NCBI RefSeq assembly: GCF_964340395.1
Contig: NC_135567.1
Coordinates: forward strand, 15,160,306 to 15,172,805
Origin: Glandiceps talaboti
Lineage: Eukaryota; Hemichordata; Enteropneusta; Spengelidae
DNA length: 12,500 nt
Reading direction: 5' to 3'
Below the pieces are notes generated by a model, which was not told the origin of the DNA, searched no databases, and was given only the letters and a program-made list of their open reading frames with translations. Shown one piece after another: positions 8,713 to 12,500 of this stretch. Numbering within the stretch: position 1 is the first letter of the stretch; every line of letters starts with the position of its first letter. Both the position numbers and the translations under genes were made by a program.

Positions 8713-9165
8713 ATATTCATATATTCATAGATTCATTCTGACTTTAGGCCTATCGGGCCTCTGCTATCAGCTCTGAGCTAACTTAGTCATGAGGTTCCTG
8801 TGTACTACAGTCTCTATATAGTGAAGTTTCCCTTATAATCATAGTACTAGGGTTGGTTTTCCCATAGCTTATCGAGACGACTTTCAGACATGCGTACAGG
8901 TGATGATGATACCACATTGGCTGGCAATTTGTTCCATATCTCAACTGATCTCTTTCTAAATGCATATTTTCTTAGATTCAAATGAGACAATGTTTTATAA
9001 ATCTTAAACTGGTGACCTCTGGTACTCGAGTCAGCTCGCAGCTACAAAAAAATGAAACTTTTGTGTTATATATTTCCCTTCAAAATTTTCGTTTGGGGAT
9101 TTTAAGTCGAATGAGAGTTTATCGACTTCGTAGTATGAGGACACTGGGGCAAACCAGTGTACCGT
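8713..9165 (-). mobile_element. 3' end of a CR1/L2-like non-LTR retrotransposon (dead, 5'-truncated)
   Basis: Read on the minus strand, the sequence enters the C-terminal region after the reverse transcriptase domain of CR1/L2-type LINEs, with the RGH...K...L..R...F..R.V..WN.LP pattern of that group. A stop and short 3' UTR follow. The UTR contains AGGCC-TATCG-GGCCT (8746-8760), which can form a 5-bp stem, and ends in three 8-bp units, ATGAATCT, ATGAATAT and ATGAATAT (8736 down to 8713). Short terminal 8-bp repeats are a known feature of CR1 elements. Upstream, 9045-9165 shows weaker matches split over frames, so the copy is frameshifted and 5'-truncated. The 5' limit is approximate. Clade assignment rests on remembered motifs. 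Confidence 0.8.
8850..9041 (-). pseudogene. Reverse transcriptase C-terminal fragment of the LINE
   Basis: This is the one open stretch of the LINE remnant, 64 codons bounded by in-frame TAG on both sides (9042-9044 and 8847-8849). Visible hallmarks in order are LRADSSTRGHQFKIYK, NLRKYAFRKRSVEIWNKLPA, and RLDKLWENQP just before the stop. After the TAG the same frame continues as YYDYKGNF, which looks like the usual family tail, so this TAG is probably a disabling mutation and not the native end. Just 5' of it a different frame gives KFHFFVAAS, resembling the residues normally before TRGH, which marks a frameshift near 9040. The 60-codon frame at 8783-8965 is an out-of-frame shadow. It encodes no functional protein. 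Confidence 0.75.
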
Positions 9166-9265
9166 ATTTTTACAAGGATGACTCATCGAACCGAGAACCT
9201 TAAACTAAATTTCAAAATAGTTGAGATGCGCATACATACCGTGAGGGGAAAATTGTCCGGCATAC
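9166..9265. other. Spacer between the two mobile-element remnants
   Basis: About 100 bp without recognisable features. Part may be unrecognised 5' sequence of the LINE remnant. Confidence 0.35.
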
Positions 9266-9666
9266 TATCCCGGAAGGGGGGGGGGGGGTACTCCCCTTAT
9301 TTGAGTATACGTATATGTGCCACCCTTTGGGGTGTGTTTTCTCAGTAGCCATTTGGTCTAAAATGGGTCTCTTTTTTTCGAGCTGAAGAGTCGAAAACAG
9401 GGCCCACTTTGCGTTAATTTCGATTTTGCTTGGCTAAAATGTGGTCCATTGTCCTTTACTAAATCATAACTGCCATTAATTGCCCAAAAATGTTGCCTCC
9501 TAAGGAAATGTATTTAGGTCTAAACTTTCATCTTTTGAAAAACCTGTAATGGTCTAAAATGGGGTATTGATATTTGGTCGTAATGGGTCTGAAGTGGGCC
9601 CTGAGGTTTCCAACACTGGCCACACACCCGTACCAGAGTTGGCCACTGGTAACGGCCCCCGGGATA
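9266..9666. mobile_element. Probable non-autonomous DNA element with GC-rich inverted ends
   Basis: TATCCCGG at 9266-9273 is mirrored by CCGGGATA at 9659-9666, and both are followed inward by G-rich or C-rich runs, including 13 G at 9276-9288 and then GTACTCCCC. Internally GGTCTAAAATGGG recurs at 9355 and 9551 with relatives near 9431, 9517 and 9576. The combination of a G-run with TACTCCC, then GTGCC(A/G)CCC, then repeated GGTCTAAAATGGG, then ACACCCGTACCA and a C-run matches a repeat I remember from several marine invertebrate genomes, for which I have no reliable name. If the flanking TA is the target duplication, the element is about 397 bp. There is no transposase frame. Confidence 0.6.
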
Positions 9667-10773
9667 CCATAACCCCATGCGATACCTGTACTTGTTTCAG
9701 ACGATGCAATATGCTTATGCTAGGGAGTCTTATCTGTACTTTTCACTGTACCAATCCTATTTCATGACTCCTTAGCCGAATGTATATGTATTCAAAATTC
9801 GGCCACTGGTCTATTTTCTTACCAAATTCAGAAATCTCGGGAGAAAGTTCGTGTTGTACATGTTTGAATTTCGTAAAAATACAGCTCCCTAGTTTTTTGA
9901 TTCATGGTATTGAAACACAGACCTTTAATCAAAACTTTGAAAGCAATTTTGTATAACACGTTACGGTGAATACATCGACCGACTAAATTAATTAAGAGAC
10001 GGTTTCCCTAATTTATTTTATGTTTATTTTTTCGTTTTTTTTAGTATTCGGTATTTAAGTATTCAGAACACTAGCTCATTATTGTATTAAACTCTTAGAT
10101 GTACCGACCCAATTAAACATAGCCATTATGTAATTTGAATAGGGTCACGTGAACAGAGCGTGTTCAGCGAACCGTGCATCTGATTGGCCCTGACCCGGGA
10201 CGGTCTCAGTGACAAACAAACAAACCCGACTTTCCGGTGTTTTCATTGGGTACAACTACATGTTTATATTACACGTTTCGGTACCGGTCGAACAACAAAT
10301 ATAATTTGTTACATTTACCCTGCGAATAACGGAAGTAATTTTTCGCTTGACATTTTCGTTCGTGGCCCTTTGATTGACCTTCTGTGCTCATAATGGTCCT
10401 GGCTATAGTCAGAAAGGTTACCGTGTTACTACACAGAGTAAACAGTTTCACATTGACAGATCTCAGATTCGATGATGGCTATTGATAATGTTTTTCTTAA
10501 CTTTAGATTGTTCACACCTTTTGGTATTTTATGTTATTTTCTATTCAGCTTCTGTCTTCTGACGACTCCTCCGCAATTCCTTGAACAAAAGAGAGAAGTA
10601 CGTACATACCCTCATATACCTGTTGCGTTCATAGTTACCAAGGCTACACTAGTCAAACATTTATCATTGGTAACTTTGAGAAGACGTTGTGGTGTGTTTT
10701 TCTGTTGTATGTCAGTGTACGTCGCGCTTGACTTATCAGTATCCCTCAATTTGTTTTCACCTCCTGTCACAAG
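9667..10773. other. AT-rich spacer with one unassigned frame
   Basis: No gene recognised. A segment at about 10140-10240 is richer in CpG, with CACGTG near 10145 and an inverted CCAAT box (GATTGG) near 10182. The plus frame from 10472 has about 100 non-repetitive codons with a hydrophobic start before it runs into the CT array. No motif is identifiable and its C-terminus would be Ser-Leu repeats, so it is not called. Confidence 0.4.
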
Positions 10774-11849
<1,076 letters not shown>

Positions 11850-12500
11850 CAATTAAGCGCGGGTATCAGTTGGGTAAAATAACTAACGCAATAGCTTGAA
11901 AAGTTGAACGACTGATTATTCTGTAAATTTTTGGTAAAATGTCAACTTTCTTTTAAACCGGAATAGTATAAAAGTTTTCAGTATTAATCACATAAACTAT
12001 GACACTTTTAGAAATAGAGAATGAACTGTCCACATACGTGATACTTAGACCAGTGGCGCCAAATTGAAAAGCATTTCTGCAAAATTAATATTCTTGTTTC
12101 TACAGTACGTTTTCAACATCATTTTAGACGAAAATAATTAAAGTTCTACTAATGGATACACCGGTGTCAAAAATGCGGTTAAACTGTCATTACAGTCTCC
12201 AAAAATAACAAATATATCAATTGAAACCAAATTCTTTTTTTTCTGTAAGTTTTCAAATATATGAACTGCATTTTAGACTCAAATTATAAAAGTACACCCA
12301 GTGAACTAATCGGTGTCAAAATTGTGGAAAAAATTGTCATTTTACAATTTCTAAAACTGAAAATAAACTAAATTAAACAAAATTCTTTTTCATTTCTCTA
12401 AAATTTCGAATACACCAAATGCATTTTAGACTAAAATAATACAAGAACAACTAGTGAATGAATCGGTATCAACATTGAGGTAAAATTATCATTATAATTT
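11850..12500. repeat. Tandem repeat of about 150 bp, running off the right edge
   Basis: Clear unit starts at TTTTAGAC at 12122, 12271 and 12424, with spacings of 149 and 153. Each unit continues with a similar order: A/T-rich lead, CGGTGTCAAAATTG or a variant about 42 bases in, GTCATT, then AAATTCTTTTT and a GCATTTTAGAC junction. Shorter, more diverged copies start near 12006 (TTTTAGAAATAG) and probably about 11830-11865 (GGTATCAG with GGTAAAAT). No coding. The array probably continues beyond the window. Confidence 0.75.

Noticed and set aside
8783-8965. 60-codon minus-strand frame from an ATG
   Set aside because: It lies out of frame over the LINE reverse transcriptase tail, which reads properly in the neighbouring frame.
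10012-10043. Strong polypyrimidine tract plus TAG resembling a plus-strand 3' splice site
   Set aside because: The sequence that follows has early stops in the frames checked and no donor was found.
3876-10150. Four CACGTG E-boxes (near 3876, 7084, 8319 and 10145)
   Set aside because: About three are expected by chance in 12.5 kb, so their number is not informative.

Overview
The window looks like non-coding DNA from a eukaryotic nuclear genome, most likely a marine invertebrate. Microsatellites are abundant, there are several degenerate tandem-repeat arrays with units of about 75-150 bp, and no long open reading frame is free of simple repeats. A decayed CR1/L2-type LINE tail and a GC-boxed interspersed repeat, of a kind I remember from several marine invertebrate genomes, fit this. 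I cannot name the species, and no complete gene is recognisable.

Layout. 1-370 is a degenerate 75-80 bp tandem repeat. 677-918 is a 37-bp block (copy 1) beside a (GA)n array. 1083-2040 is a G-poor CAN-type simple-sequence domain. 3216-3346 is a (CT)n array with copy 2 of the same block, inverted. 3637-3900 is a CpG-rich stretch. 4402-4590 (minus) is a possible exon with EF-hand-like character. 4976-5170 is a tandem repeat whose units share TTTCCCGCCATTT. 5593-5800 is a GAT/GGT trinucleotide array. About 6843-6914 is a CRE-plus-TATA arrangement. 7214-7378 is a compound CATA/CA array. 7580-8100 is a five-copy repeat whose spacing shrinks steadily. 8147-8295 (minus) is a weak exon candidate. 8713-9165 (minus) is the 3' end of a dead LINE. 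9266-9666 is a probable non-autonomous DNA element. 10774-10981 is a TC/CTGT array. From about 11850 to the right edge is a roughly 150-bp tandem array that continues out of the window.

No pathway or operon-like logic can be drawn. Most open frames over 60 codons are microsatellites, which stay open in several frames, or unrecognised AT-rich sequence. The best-supported biology is the two mobile-element remnants and the inverted pair of 37-bp blocks, each next to a long GA/CT tract. That pair suggests a dispersed element that carries or seeds its own microsatellite. I found no convincing new gene system.
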